A stretch of DNA of 64,000 bases from Salvelinus alpinus (GCF_045679555.1 NC_092115.1:38128728-38192727); one strand, 5' to 3'. Positions 1 to 11,932 are shown, counted from the first letter of the stretch. The notes: generated from the letters alone by a model not told the origin. Numbers and translations: made by a program.

Positions 1-252
1 AGGGTTCAGTGTTGAGCAATACAATATGAAGGACTCAAATTGTCAAAAGTCCCTGACTTATGAGCCCACACACACACACACAGAGTAGTTACTGTACAAT
101 GGTTGCCTGAGGCAGGGGTTTCTGGGGTAATTAAGGTCTTAATTGAAGTTGTATGGCGGCCTTCCAAATATGGGCGTTTTAAGCACATACAACACATGCA
201 TGCAGTGTTTAGTATGTTGTCTGCAGAATGTCAGCGTTTGGCACCATGAAAG

Positions 253-334
<82 letters not shown>

Positions 335-889
335 GCATTCCGCCTGTTCGAATGGCCTTTTTCCTACTTGTTATTGGCTGTATGGTCGGCGGGTCAGCTT
401 ATTAAACATTGAGGCCACGTTGAATGAGATGGGGGTCCCCATAACAGTCAGCCTATTACCGTAAAGAATAGTGTTATTAGTTATCTGATGCGTGGGTGAG
501 AATGTACTGAGCTGTGTATGTTTGCGTGTGTGCGTTGAATGAATTAACGCAGTGTTATACACTGTAACCAGCAGCTGCATTGAGAGGCCCAGTGACACCA
601 CAAAGAGAGGCTCACATATCTTTTTTAAAGGGTATTTTAAGGGTCAGTATGTTATTTCATGTAAAAAGAAAAAAGGCTGCCAATGACCCCCCCCCCCGCC
701 CACCCAGTAAATTAACTGCAGGCCAATAGTTTTGTTCCCTTACGTGGGCCATTTGTACAAAGGGAAACACACACGCATACAAACCCACGCTGTGAGTGTA
801 TGCGCGTACGTGTAGATGCGTGTGTGGGAGTCTGGGGAGAGGGGGAACCAAACCTGTGTAACTGGGTCAAAAGAGAGAGAGATCCTTCA
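1..889. other. No gene seen; short CA tracts and G/C runs
   Basis: No reading frame with recognisable protein content. A (CA)7 tract lies near 68-82, and the long microsatellite at 254-332 is listed separately. A poly-C run is at about 687-698. Frames that cross the CA tract only spell alternating Thr-His or Cys-Val. Confidence 0.6.
254..332. repeat. (AC)n microsatellite, about 39 units
   Basis: Uninterrupted alternating AC. It is nearly the same length as the second CA microsatellite at 5938-6015. Likely polymorphic in length. Confidence 0.98.
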
Positions 890-1034
890 AACCTGTTCCT
901 GGAGAGTTACTGTCCTGTAAGTTTTCACTCCAACCATAATCTAGCACACCTGATTCTAATAATTAGCTAGTTGACGAGGTAAATGGGGTTGGGGTGAAAG
1001 CCTACAGGAGGGTAGCTCTCCGGGAACAGGGGTT
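890..1034. mobile_element. Short MITE-like inverted-repeat element
   Basis: The left end (aacctgttcctggagag...ttcactccaacc) is the inverse of the right end (ggttggggtgaaag...ctctccgggaacaggggtt), about 46 bp each with a few mismatches, around an AT-rich centre. No coding capacity. I recall this as a common dispersed salmonid repeat but cannot assign a superfamily. Confidence 0.6.
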
Positions 1035-1312
1035 ATGCAACTAACAGTAACAGCATTGTGTAGCTGGAGAGAAGACGATGAAGTGATACGGAGTCTCATG
1101 CCTTTACGCATGTGACACTCATCTTGTGGATTACTTACACTCGTCCTTTTTCTACATTTGTTTGTTCCACTTTCCATTTGCGATGGCTCAGTTTAGCGTT
1201 GTGGGAGACAGTGAGTCAGCTAACCCAGGTCCTCTGTGTGTGTCTTTATTTTCACTGCATGGAGACCAATTGTCCACTTAAGAGAAAATAAGGAAAGTGA
1301 AAATGTACTGCA

Positions 1313-1477
1313 GAGGTTTTCAACCCTACGAGGTCCGAAGACTGCTGGTTTTCTGTTCTACCTGATAATTAATTGCACCCACCAGGTGTCCAAGGTCTAA
1401 ACCAGTCCCTGATTAGAGGGCAGCACTGGGGGGAAAACACAGTGGAACTGGCTTTGTGGTCCAAAGTGGAGTTTGAG
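1313..1477. mobile_element. MITE-like inverted-repeat element
   Basis: The ends form an imperfect inverted repeat built around ctgctggttttc on the left and gaaaacacagtgg on the right. The architecture resembles the better preserved element in intron 7 of the zinc-finger gene (31533-31733), so it may be a diverged relative. Confidence 0.4.
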
Positions 1478-2209
1478 GGATGTTTTGAATTGAGTAAATG
1501 TAATACAGTACATACTGAGTGAGTAGTGAGTAGAACAGTGAATCCAGACTACATTAGCTCACTGACCTACAGAACGCGCTTTTGTGTGGCACGCATGTCT
1601 GTCTGTGCATGTCTGCATGCTCAGCCCTGCTCAAGGTCAGCCCAGTTGTCCTTGCGATTCACAGTCTAAACAGAGGCTTTCAGACCACTGTCTCTGTCTG
1701 TCCCCATCACCAGTCCACTCATCTCCTCTGACAACACAGTCACAACCATGTCGGAGAGCACTGCTGAAATGACCTTATTTTCTCTCTCCGTCTCCCCCCC
1801 CCCTCCCTCATCTGTGTGTGTGTTCTGTCCCAAGGCAGGACATTTTAAATCAGGCGTCCGAGGGGGAAACTGATATCGCTATATTTAAAAACCGATTTAT
1901 TCCTTATCTGGAGCAGCAATACAGAGTGGAAGCCGTGACAGAGGTTTAGAGAGCGAGAGAGAAAGAGAGGTTTCAGGGACTTATTCAGTGAGGACCACCC
2001 CACTAATAGGTCATACAGTACCAAGGCCAGAGCTCCAGATACTGTTCATTCTAGGTAACTACACTGACCTCCTCAATCAAACACAGGGGTTCCCCCCCTT
2101 CCAGCATTGGGGAACATCCCGCGCCCCCACCACGTCTATTTCTATGTGCACAAGCCCTGTTCATGACAGAAACTGTTCCCACCCGTCTGGTTGTCGGAGA
2201 GAACATATA
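1478..2209. other. No gene seen
   Basis: No exon-like signal or familiar repeat recognised; contains GA-rich and C-rich simple stretches near 1790-1805 and 1945-1970. Confidence 0.5.
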
Positions 2210-2988
2210 TACCAGTCAAACGTTTGAACCCACTTAATTTCTTTAATTACTTGTCACTTTTATCTCTTATTATTATCCATTTTTTTTTTAAACTGCGCTG
2301 TTGGTTAGGGGGACTCGTAAGTAAGGGACTCGTACCTGTTGTATTTGGCGCATGTGACTAATACAATTTGATTTGACCTACTCATTCAACAGTTTTTCTG
2401 TTTTACTATTTTCTACATTGTAGAATACTAGTGAAGACGTCAAAATGATGAAATAACACATATGGAATCATGTAGTAACCAAAAAAAGTGTTAAACGAAT
2501 CAAAATATATTTTATATTTGAGATTCTTCAAAGTAGCCACCCAACCCCATTGGGGTGAGGTCGGGTGGTTGTGGAGTCCAGTTCATCTGATACAGCACTA
2601 TATCACTCTCCTTCTTGGTCAAATAGCTCTTCCACAGCCTGGAAGTTTGTTTGGTCATTGTCCTGTTGAAAAACAAATTATAGTCCTACTAAGCGCAAGC
2701 CAGATGGGATGGCGTATCGCTGCAGAATGATGTGGTAGCCATGCTGGTTAAGTGTGACTTGCATTCTAAATACATCACTGACAATGTCCCCAAAAAAGCA
2801 CCCCCATACCATCACACCTCCTCCTCCATGCTTCACGTGGGAACTACACATGCAGAGATAATCCGTTCACCTACTCTGCATCTCAAGGACACAGCGTTTG
2901 GAACCAAAAATCTCAAATTTGGACTCATCAGACCAAAGGACAGATTTCCACCGGTCTAATTGCTCGTGTTTTTTAGATGGGCTTTTGA
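2210..2988 (-). mobile_element. Tc1-like element fragment, family B (accagtcaaaagttt terminus)
   Basis: The left end reads accagtcaaacgtttg and continues through the diagnostic ctacattgtagaata and gagattcttcaaagtagcc blocks. The rest is reverse-strand transposase relic (for example catcagaccaaaggacagattt). At about 2250-2390 it is interrupted by a dispersed repeat ending ggcgcatgtgactaatac. No open frame survives. The element passes into a family C fragment near 2989. Confidence 0.7.
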
Positions 2989-3570
2989 CAATTGACCTCA
3001 GGATCTCGTCACGGTATCTCTATGCATTCAAATTGCCATCGATAACATGCAATTGTGTTTGTCCGTAGCTTATGCCTGCCCATATCATAACCCCACTGCC
3101 ACCATGGGGCACTCTGTTCACAACGTTGACGTCAGCAAACCGCTATACACGTGGTCTGCGGTTGAGGCCGGTTGGACCTATTGCCAAATACTCTAAAGCG
3201 ACATTGGAGGCGGCTTATGGTAGATAAATTAATATTAAAATTCTCTTGCAACAGCTCTGGTGAACATTCCTGCAGTAAGCATGTCAAACTGCACATTTTA
3301 GAGTGGCCTTTTATTGTCCATAGCACAAGGTGCAACTGTGTAATGATCATGCTGTTTAATCAGCTTCTTGATATGCCACACCTGTCATGTGGATGGATTA
3401 TCTAGGCAAAGAAGAAATGCTCACTAACAAGGATGTAAAGAAATATGTGCACAAAATTGAGAAATAAGCTTTTTGTGCACATGGAAAAATGTTGGGATAT
3501 TTCATTTCAGATCATTAAACATGGGACCAACACTTTACATGTTGCGTTTATATTTTTGGTCAGAGTATAT
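2989..3570 (-). mobile_element. Tc1-like element fragment, family C
   Basis: Matches in order the element at 48961-50418: ctcaggatctcgtcacggtatc, the gcattcaaattgcc block, gcacattttagagtggcc, caaggtgcaactgtgtaatg and the subterminal gggaccaacactttacatg. It carries the right end of the family, joined to the left part of family B. Confidence 0.75.
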
Positions 3571-3573
3571 GAT

Positions 3574-3790
3574 TTTTGGGGGGAGCCCCCCTTGCCGACA
3601 GCTCACGCCCCCGCCAGAGGGCACGCCCCACAGTTCGCGAACCACTGATCTAGCAGACCATAGACAACCAATTGCGTGATCTGAGTCACGGCATCAATGC
3701 GACCCACCCGGTATTGAACCCGGGTCGACCATGCTCTTTCAGACCATGTTAGCCCACAGAATGTGAAACAAGTGACTTGGAACCAGTGAT
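3574..3790. repeat. Transposon end plus tRNA-like SINE relic
   Basis: 3574-3647 ends in gttcgcgaaccactg, which looks like a hAT terminus in reverse (cagtggttcgcgaac). At 3705-3730 the reverse strand carries a B-box-like gacccgggttcaatacc inside an imperfect T-arm, so a decayed tRNA-derived SINE on the minus strand is likely. The stem has a mismatch; it is not a tRNA gene. Confidence 0.35.
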
Positions 3791-4208
3791 GTATGTGTTA
3801 GCGTTTTACAAGCTTATCCACAGGATCCTCCCTCCCCTGTGCCTCATGCTCTACTCAAATGATCAAATGTAGGTCATTTGTTCATTTGGGTGGGTTTTGT
3901 GTTTGTTTGGCTCGTGGCGGAGTGTACGTTTTAGATCCTCTCTGGCGTAAACCGTCAAGATAAATTATCCAGCAGGCTGTTGGCCCACAAACGGATGTAA
4001 CTGTCAAACTTATGAGAATCTCCCTCTAAATTATCTTCTTATCTTCATAAAAGCATTATGTGTGTTTTTCTGTGTACTGTATATCAGCTCTTTCTCTCAG
4101 GGGTTGCTATGATTTGATTTAATTGATCCGATCAACAACAACAAAAATAACGTTGAGGAATGAATCCCTAAATCCCAGGATCTGTAAATATGCTAATTTA
4201 CTGGTTTG
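3791..4208. other. No gene seen
   Basis: AT-rich sequence without recognisable coding or repeat signals. Confidence 0.5.
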
Positions 4209-4216
4209 ATTCTAAG

Positions 4217-4823
4217 CAGTGATGTAAAGTACTTAAATAAAAATACTTTAAAGTACTACTTAAGTAGTTTTGGGGGGGTATCTGTACTTTACTATTTATA
4301 TTCTTTGACAACTTTTACTTTTACTTCACTACATTCCTAAAGAAAATCATGTACTTTTTACTCCATACATTTTCCCTGACACCCAAATGTACTAGTTACA
4401 TTTTGAATGCTTAGCAGGACAGGAAAATGGTCACACACTTATGGTCACACACTTATAAATGGTCACACACTTATAAAGAGAACATCCCTGGTCATCCCTA
4501 ATACCTGATCTGGCGGATTCACTAAACAAAAATGCTTTGTTTGTAAATTATGTCTGAGATAGTTGGAGTGTGCCCCTGGCTATCTGTTTGGTTTACTTAA
4601 TATAAGGAATTTGGCATAATTTATACTTTTACTTTTGATACTTTAAGTGCATTTTAGCAATTACATTTACTTTTGATACTCAAGCGTATTTAGAACCAAA
4701 TACTTTTAGAGACTTACTCAAGAAGTATTTTACTGGGTGACTTTCACTTTTACTTGAGTCATTTTCTATTAAGTATCTTTACTTTTACTCAAGTATGACA
4801 ATTGGGTACTGTTTCCACCACTG
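4217..4823. mobile_element. hAT-type MITE with perfect 8-bp target-site duplication
   Basis: Starts cagtgatgtaaagtactt and ends gggtactgtttccaccactg. Flanked on both sides by attctaag (4209-4216 and 4824-4831), an exact 8-bp duplication as expected for hAT transposition. The inner ends are full of agtactt/aagtact subterminal motifs on opposite strands. It has no transposase frame. A short tandem repeat of ggtcacacacttata lies at about 4428-4476. A second, broken copy of the family spans 11672-15458. Confidence 0.9.
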
Positions 4824-4841
4824 ATTCTAAGCTACATACGG

Positions 4842-4961
4842 CGACAGGTAGCCTAGCACTTAAAGCATTGGGCAAGTACGTAACTGAATGGCCCTTTAAC
4901 CCTAATTGCTTCTGTATGTCACTCTGGATAAGCGTCTGCTAAATCACTCAAATGTAAATGT
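4842..4961 (+). repeat. tRNA-derived SINE fragment
   Basis: The head ggtagcctagcacttaaagc resembles a SINE A-box region. The tail ctctggataagcgtctgctaaat is the HpaI/RSg-1 type tail common in salmonids. The middle is degraded. Confidence 0.65.
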
Positions 4962-5932
4962 TATCTGATAAAGCATTCCTGAATAAAGTTAGGCAAAATG
5001 TTGTCTTTTAGAAAATAGTATTTTTGTTTGAATAATATACTGTTGTTAATGTGTCTCCTTTGAGCTAATGCGCTCATTGAATGATGATTCACAAAATGCA
5101 AGTATATCCCTATCAGTCAGTGAGCACATGGCATAGTAAGGTACAGTATATTGAGAGGTACAGGGGAGGGCATACGTGTCTCAAGAGAGAATCACAAAAC
5201 AGAAGCAGCAGTTTGGACTGAGACCTGCGCTCAGCTCAGGAGGTCCCTAGGGCCTGGTTCCATTTTTGGCGAGAGCTCCTCACATCTGCTCCTGTTCTCC
5301 TCCCACATGGCTACATTCCAAACCAAACAGTTATTGCCTTCCCTCTGCCCTTGGTGAAACCCCAGGTAGATCTGTAGGTAAGAGTAGGTAGAGTAGGTAC
5401 AGTAGGTAAGAGCAAGTGATGGTCCGAAAATACTGAATAGAGCTTCTACCATGTCTGTCCATCTGTCTTTCAGTCAAATCAAATTAGAGGGAGCAAATCA
5501 TCAAGGACACTTTTGAATGGAGCCCAGACCCTGATCGCTACAACACAATGAGCCAACCCCTTTACCCCAGGTGCAGAATGGGGAAGAATACTACCCACCA
5601 TGCACCACAGCGATTGGAACCCCCCACTCTATGGCCATTGGCTCTCTGCGTGTGCGTGTGTTTCGTTGGTGAGCTTGGATTTACACATTCTGTGGACTGT
5701 TATTGGTCAATATTGGCTTTATTTGGGTTTCTAACTGAGCCTTCTCCTCTGTGAAATGACTGAACACACCAGCATTCTCAAACTTGTTCAAGTAGTGAAG
5801 CTTTGCATACCAATGATAAGAGTAAAAATACAACCATAATGGCTCAGATTCAGCAGCGTTAGAATAACAGGCATCCATACATGTCTAATAAGTCCCATGG
5901 TGTCTTTTCGTAAATAAAAGAACTAGGCACAG

Positions 5933-5937
<5 letters not shown>
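4962..5937. other. No gene seen
   Basis: No exon or familiar repeat recognised. A short gtaagagtaggta-type repetition lies at 5375-5412. Confidence 0.5.

Positions 5938-6015
<78 letters not shown>
5938..6015. repeat. (CA)n microsatellite, about 39 units
   Basis: Perfect alternating CA, uninterrupted. Confidence 0.98.
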
Positions 6016-6017
<2 letters not shown>

Positions 6018-6529
6018 GTCGAGGTTCACGGCAATCTTTCCCCAGCGGTCCCCTGAGTTCCCATCATCTTCTCACAAACACTCTGAAGAGGAAAACTGGG
6101 AATTTATCCACCGAAATAAAATAACAATTACATCCAAGAGCTTTTGAATTATTCATGAGTCATTGTCTGAGAGATGCTGTGTGTGTGTTTTTAGAGAGAT
6201 TGTGTCGTTTAAAAAAAAAAAGTGTGCTAGATTTAGGGTCCTGGCGGAGAGTAAAATAACGCATGTGTGCAAGAGAGCGCATGCAGACACATGGTGCACA
6301 GTGCCACACTGTGGAGGAATGTGTAACTGTCTGCTCTGGGACTTGGATGAAATGACAGGTATGACAAATCCATAGCTGATATGAACGGACTGGACAGTAA
6401 GCATATTGTAGTAACTTCATATTGCCTTGATAGTCTAAGTGGAATTTTACCATATTGATTATACGATTGCGCTTATAAGACACTATTTGCTGTATCCACA
6501 TAAAATGATCGTACTTATGCACACACGTC
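6016..6529. other. No gene seen
   Basis: A minus-strand frame of 120 codons at 6160-6522 has no recognisable domain and no splice context; I treat it as chance. Confidence 0.5.
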
Positions 6530-7617
6530 TAGTACCAGTCAAAAGTTTGGACACACCTACGCATTCAATGTTTTTTATTTATTTTTTAACAATTTTCTAC
6601 ATTGTAGAATAATAGTGAAGACATCAAAACTACTCTTGGAATTCTCTCAACCAGTTTCACCTGGAATGCTTTTCCAACAGTCTTGAAGGAGTTGGCTGCT
6701 TTTCCTTCACTCTGCGATCATCCGTTCACCTACACTGCGTTTCACAAAGACACGGCGGTTGGAACCAAAAATCTTAAATTTAGATGGATTTCCACCGGTC
6801 TAACGTTCATTGCTTGTGTTTCTTTGCCAAAGCAAGGCTCTTCTTATTGGTGTCTTTTAGTAGTGGTTTCTCTGCAGAAATACGACCATGAAGGCCTGAT
6901 TCACGCAGTCTCCTCTGAACAGTTGATGTTGAGATGTGTCTGTTACTTGAACTCTGTGAAGCATTTATTTGGTCTGTAATCTGAGGCTGGTAACTCTAAT
7001 GAATTTATCCTCTGCAGCAGAGGTAACTCTGGGTCTTCCTTTCCTGTGGAGGTCCTCATGAGAGCCAGTTTCATCATAGCGCTTGATGGTTTTTGTGACT
7101 GCACTTGAAGAAACTTTCAAAGTTCTTGAAATGTTCCGGATTGACTGACTTTCATGTCTTAAAGTAATGATGGACTGTCGTTTCTCTTTGCTTTTTTAAG
7201 CTGTTCTTGCCATAATATGGACTTGGTCTTGAAGACCAGATATGGCGATCTTCTGTATACCAACCCTACCTTGTCACAACACAACTGAAACACATTAAGG
7301 AAAGAAATTCCACAAATTAACTTTTAACAAGGCACACCTGTTAATTGCAATGCATGCCAGGTGACTACCTCATGAAGCTGGTTGAGAGAATGCCAAGAGT
7401 GTGCAAAGCTGTCATCAAGGCAAAGGGTTGCTATTTGAAGAAACTCAAATATAAAATATTTTGATTTGTTTAACACTTCTTTGGTTACTATATGATTCCA
7501 TATGTGTTATTTAATAGTTTTGATGTCTTCACTATTATTCTACAATGTAGAAAATAGTAAAAAATAAAGAAAAACCCTTGAATGAGTAGGTGTACTAAAA
7601 CCTTTGACCGGTAGTAT
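6530..7617 (-). mobile_element. Tc1-like element, family B, internally deleted
   Basis: Left terminus agtaccagtcaaaagtttgg; right terminus cctttgaccggtagtatag. Both contain the ctacattgtagaata block in inverted orientation. The interior retains reverse-strand transposase N-terminal coding (for example gactgactttcatgtctt, the helix-turn-helix region) but has lost much of the catalytic region. Non-autonomous. Confidence 0.8.
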
Positions 7618-7771
7618 AGGTTGTAATAGACCTATGGCTTTTTTCTGGTTTGGCTTCCCCGTGATTTTACCCACGCACCACTACTGCATTGTAAGGGGTT
7701 GGTTTGAGGAATTTTAAGCAGCAGAGAAGGTAATTTAGAGACCAGTCCCTGTGTACTACTATGAATAAATA

Positions 7772-8084
7772 CACTGAACAAAAATATATAATGCAACATG
7801 TAAAGTGCTGGTTTTATGAGCTGAAATAAAAGATCCCAGAACTTTTCCATTCGCACAAAAAGCTTATTTCTTACAATGTTGTGCACAAATGTGTTTACAT
7901 CCTGTTAGTAAGCATTTTCTCATTTGTCAAGATAGGCCACATCTGTGGATGGATTATCAAGAAGCTGATTAAACAGCGTGATCATTACACAGTTGCACCT
8001 TGTGCTGGAGACAATAAATGACCACTCTATTTGCAGTTTTGTCAATGTCACAGATTGAGGGAGAGTGCAATTGGCATGCCTCTT
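7772..8084 (-). mobile_element. Tc1-like element fragment, family C left end
   Basis: Starts right after a TA with cactgaacaaaaatatat and continues with gcttatttcttacaatg, gatggattatcaagaagctg and caccttgtgctggagac, as in the subterminal part of the 48961-50418 element. It is joined at about 8085 to the right end of family B. Confidence 0.75.
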
Positions 8085-8270
8085 GAAGCTGGTTGAGTGA
8101 ATGCCAAGAGTGTACAAAGCTGTCATCAAGGCAAAGGGTGGCTACTACATGACTCCATGTGTTATTTCATAGTTTTGATGTCTTCACTATTATTCTGCAA
8201 TGTAGAAAATAGTAAAAATAAAGAAAAACCCTTGAACGAGTAGGTGTGTCCAGACTTTTGACTGGTTCTG
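8085..8270 (-). mobile_element. Tc1-like element fragment, family B right end
   Basis: gaagctggttgagtgaatgcc, ctgcaatgtagaaaatag and cttttgactggttctg match the right 180 bp of family B. Together with 7772-8084 this makes an element with one terminus from each family. Confidence 0.75.
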
Positions 8271-8762
8271 TGTGTATTCCGGACTCCGACATTGCTCGTC
8301 CAAATATTTCTACATTTCTTAATTACACGTGTGTTAATTATAATTATATGTGTGTATTGTTAGATATTACTGCACTGTTGGAGCTAGGCACACAAGCATT
8401 TCGCTCCACCCGCAATAACATCTGCTAAATGTCTATGCGACCAATACAATTGTATTAGATAAATAAAACTGATCCGATTATATAAAGTGATCTGTAACAG
8501 AGCTTTGGTCCGCGATGCTTTATGCTAGAAACAAGCTGTAAAATACCCGGTTAAAACGTGACTGTGACTGATGCATATGGGGATGTCATTGTTTCGCTTA
8601 TTTGACATTCAGGGAACGACTTTGCTTGGGAAGTAATCCAATTATGTCACTATCACTTGATTTAGCTATTCACTTTCTGTACAATAGAACATGTTTAAAC
8701 CCAGATAGCTTTTAGGGAAACACTTGTGAGTTAAAGCAGTTAAAGCTTACATGTTCTGCCTC
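8271..8762. other. No gene seen
   Basis: AT-rich; contains a short dispersed-repeat-like stretch near 8391-8460 (catttcgctccacccgcaat). Confidence 0.45.
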
Positions 8763-9108
8763 GGTAAGCCTACTCTGTCCGGGGTGGAAAGGTAAGCCTA
8801 CTCTGTCCGGGGTGGAAAGGTAAGCCTACTCTGTCCGGGGTGGAAAGGTAAGCCTACTCTGTCCGGGGTGGAAAGGTAAGCCTACTCTGTCCGGGGTGGA
8901 AAGGTAAGCCTACTCTGTCCGGGGTGGAAAGGTAAGCCTACTCTGTCCGGGGTGGAAAGGTAAGCCTACTCTGTCCGGGGTGGAAAGGTAAGCCTACTCT
9001 GTCCGGGGTGGAAAGGTAAGCCTACTCTGTCCGGGGTGGAAAGGTAAGCCTACTCTGTCCGGGGTGGAAAGGTAAGCCTACTCTGTCCGGGGTGGAAAGG
9101 TAAGCCTA
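8763..9108 (+). repeat. 28-bp minisatellite, 12 identical units plus a partial unit
   Basis: Twelve head-to-tail copies of a 28-bp unit beginning ggtaagcctactctgtcc and ending ggggtggaaa (8763-9098), then 10 bp of a thirteenth. I see no substitutions between units. Each junction reads gaaaggtaag, a good match to a vertebrate 5' splice site. A diverged relative of the unit core (cctactcttgtccacggtgg) lies at about 9404. Confidence 0.97.
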
Positions 9109-9526
9109 ACTTTTGGAAGTACCATGCTCAAGATTCCCAATGATGTCTCAGATGTAATTAATTGCAAACGGGCAGTTTCGTTGCAAACAAGACACATGGA
9201 TTTGGCATTGGAGAAATATGATAAGATAAACACAGGCCTATTTCTGTCCATTCTTAGCCTGTCATTTCAGTAATTTGTGTGGTATTAAAAAAAAAGATTC
9301 TGCTAACATGTAAAATTACATAGAATTGCATGATTTTTTTCAGACTTACAAATACAATGCTAGATTCATGCAATTCTTTTCCTATAAAAGGAGATCTTTC
9401 CACCCCTACTCTTGTCCACGGTGGCCTTCTGGCCTGCAGCCCTGTGCGCTATAAAAATTCCAGCCTTGCTATTTAATGCTTACAGGACTAATAATAGTTA
9501 GCAAAACTGTATATCTAAGTCTCTGG
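9109..9526. other. No gene seen
   Basis: No coding or repeat signal apart from the single diverged minisatellite-like core near 9404. Confidence 0.5.
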
Positions 9527-9870
9527 GCCCAGATTAACAAAACCTTAAGAATAAATGTCTTCTTAAGTATAGACTTATGAACAAAGTAAAGCAAATGTGC
9601 TATTCCTCAAAAAGGTTATTGAAAATGTTCTTGCGTTATTCATGTTTCTCCTTAAAAAATGTAATTCTTGAAGATAAAATGATTGAATTTGTTCTTAATT
9701 CCAAGATAGCTAAACCCCTGTCTTATAACTCTGGGCAGTGGGAGAATAAGTTAATGAAAGCAATGTTTAATTCACTCAAACTTCATCTGAAAGATGAAGT
9801 ATTGATTATTTGAAACCCAACGTGTCTCAGTATGAAATATGCCAACATGATTGCCATTGCTAGCTGGATA

Positions 9871-11506
9871 CAGTTGAAGTCGGAAGTTTACATACACCTT
9901 AGCCAAATACATTTAAACTCAGTTTTTCACAATTCCTGACATTTAATCCCAGTAAAAAATTCCCTTTTATGTCAGTTAGGATCATCACTTAATTTTAAGA
10001 ATGTGAAATATCAGAATAATAGGAGAGAATGATCTAGTTCAGCTTTTATTTCTTTCATCACATTACCAGCGGGTCAGAAGTTTACATACACTCAATTAGC
10101 ATTTGGTAGCATTGCCTTTAAATTGTTTAACTTGGGAAAAATGTTTCAGGTAGCTTTCCACAAGCTTCCCACAGTAAGTTGGGTGAATTTTGGCCCATTC
10201 CTCCTGACAGAGCTGGTGTAACTGTGACAGGTTTGTTGGCTTCCTTGCTCACACATGCTTTTCAGTTCTGCCCACAACTTTTCTATAGGATTGAGGTCAG
10301 GGCTTCGTGATGGCCACTCCAATACCTTGACTTTGTTGTCCTTAAGCCATTTTGCCACAACTTTTGAAGTATGCTTGGGGTCATTGTCCATTTGGAAGAC
10401 ACATTTGCGACCAAGCTTTAACTTCCTGACTGATGTCTTGAGATGTTGCTTCAATATATCCACGTAATTTTCCTGCCTCATGATGCCATCTATTTTGTGA
10501 AGTGCACCAGTCCCTCCTGCAGCAAAGCACCCCCACAACATGATGCCGCCACACCCGTGCTACACAGTTGGGATGGTGTTCTTCGGCTTGCAAGCCTCCC
10601 CCTTTTTCCTCCAACATAACGATGGTCATTATGACCAAACAGTTCTATTTTTGTTTCATCAGACCAGAGGACATTTCTCCAAAAAGTACGATCTTTGTCC
10701 CTATGTGCAGTTGCAAACCGTAGTCTGACTTTTTTATGGCGGTTTTGAAGCAGTGGCTTCTTCCTTGCTGAGCGTCCTTTCAGGTTATGTTGAGATAGGA
10801 CTCGTTTTACTGTGGATATAGAAACTTTTGTACCCGTTTCCTCCAGCATCTTCACAAGGTTCTTTGCTGTTGTTCTGGGATTGATTTGCACTTTTCGCAC
10901 CAAATTACGTTCATCTCTAGGACACAGAACGCATCTCCTTCCTGAGCGGTATGATGGCTGCGTGGGCCCATGGTGTTTATACTTGCGTACTATTGTTTGT
11001 GCAGATGAACGTGGTACCTTCAGGCTTTTGGAAATTGCTCCCAAGGATGAACCAGACTTGTGGAGGTCTACAATTTATTTTCTGAGGTTTTGGCTGATTT
11101 CTTTTGATTTTCCCATGATGTCAAGCAAAGAGGCACTGAGTTTGAAGGTAGGCCTTGATATACATCCACAGGTACACCTCCAATTGACTCAAATTATGTC
11201 AATTAGCCTATCAGAAGCTTCTACAGCCATGACTTAATTTTCTGGAATTTTCTAAGCTGTTTAAAGGCACAGTCAACTTAGTGTATGTAAACTTCTGACC
11301 CACTGGCATTGTGATACCGTGAATTATAAGTGAAATAATCTGTCTGTAAACAATTGTTGGAAAAATTACTTGTGTCCTGCACAAATTAGATGTCCTAACT
11401 GACTTGCCAAAACTATAGTTTGTTAACAAGAAATGTGTGGAGTGGTTGAAAAACAAGTTTTAATTTGACTCCAACCTAAGTGTATGTAAACTTCTGACTT
11501 CAACTG
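9871..11506 (-). mobile_element. Tss-type (Sleeping Beauty lineage) Tc1-like transposon, dead copy
   Basis: Complete from terminus to terminus: begins cagttgaagtcggaagttta after TA and ends ttctgacttcaactg before TA (1,636 bp). The inner direct-repeat copies (ggtcagaagtttacatacac; acttctgacccactgg) mark the IR/DR terminal structure known for this family. The transposase lies on the minus strand and is broken (separate entry). Confidence 0.95.
10096..11116 (-). pseudogene. Broken Tc1/mariner transposase (Tss type)
   Basis: The family start codon is at 11114-11116 (MGKSKEISQ). A stop follows after about 13 codons, where Lys has become TAA. A second frame (from 11044) runs through the paired-type DNA-binding region ([22 protein letters not shown]) to the first catalytic Asp ([11 protein letters not shown]). 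It then loses frame near 10600-10615 by a base loss after HRYV. The rest continues in another frame with [17 protein letters not shown], the second Asp ([11 protein letters not shown]) and the third acidic residue ([11 protein letters not shown]). With one stop and at least one frameshift it cannot be functional. Confidence 0.92.
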
Positions 11507-11932
11507 TAGGTTGCCTAGTGAATCTTAAGATAGTTAAGAAATTTGTGAGAAGATATTTTAGAAGTTCGTAAGAAAAACATTAAATGTTAAGATAGTTTAA
11601 GTGCAATTCCTCAACAATATCTTTTGAACTTCCTAAGAAGTGTTTTGTTAATCTGGGCCATGGTCTGTCATTTTTTGGGGTATCTGTACTTTACTATTTA
11701 TCTTTGACAACTTTTACTTCACTTCATTCCTAAAGAAAATAAGAAAATTATCCATACATTTTCCCTGACACCCAAAATTACTCATTACATTTTGAATGCT
11801 TAGCAGTACAAGAAAATTGTCCAATTAACGCATTTATCAAGAGAACATCACCTACGCAACATTGCAAAAATCTGAAACTTTCTGTCCAAAAATGATGCAG
11901 AAAAATGAATCCATGCTTTTGTTACTTCTAGG

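Larger units (their letters stand above)
9527..11660. mobile_element. Inverted-repeat DNA element split by a Tss-type insertion
   Basis: Left end gggcccagattaacaaaacc and right end gttttgttaatctgggcca form a roughly 19-bp terminal inverted repeat, with further inverted similarity inside (ccttaagaa / ttcctaagaag). The 1.6-kb Tc1-like element at 9871-11506 sits inside at a TA. The rest has no recognisable protein. Superfamily not assigned. Confidence 0.6.

Noticed and set aside
143..464. Open frames across the AC microsatellite
   Set aside because: Only dinucleotide-repeat translation (Thr-His or Cys-Val).
6160..6522. 120-codon minus-strand frame
   Set aside because: No recognisable motif, no codon or splice support; a few chance frames of this size are expected in 64 kb.
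8763..9108. CRISPR-like array
   Set aside because: Units are contiguous with no spacers, in a vertebrate genome; a minisatellite.
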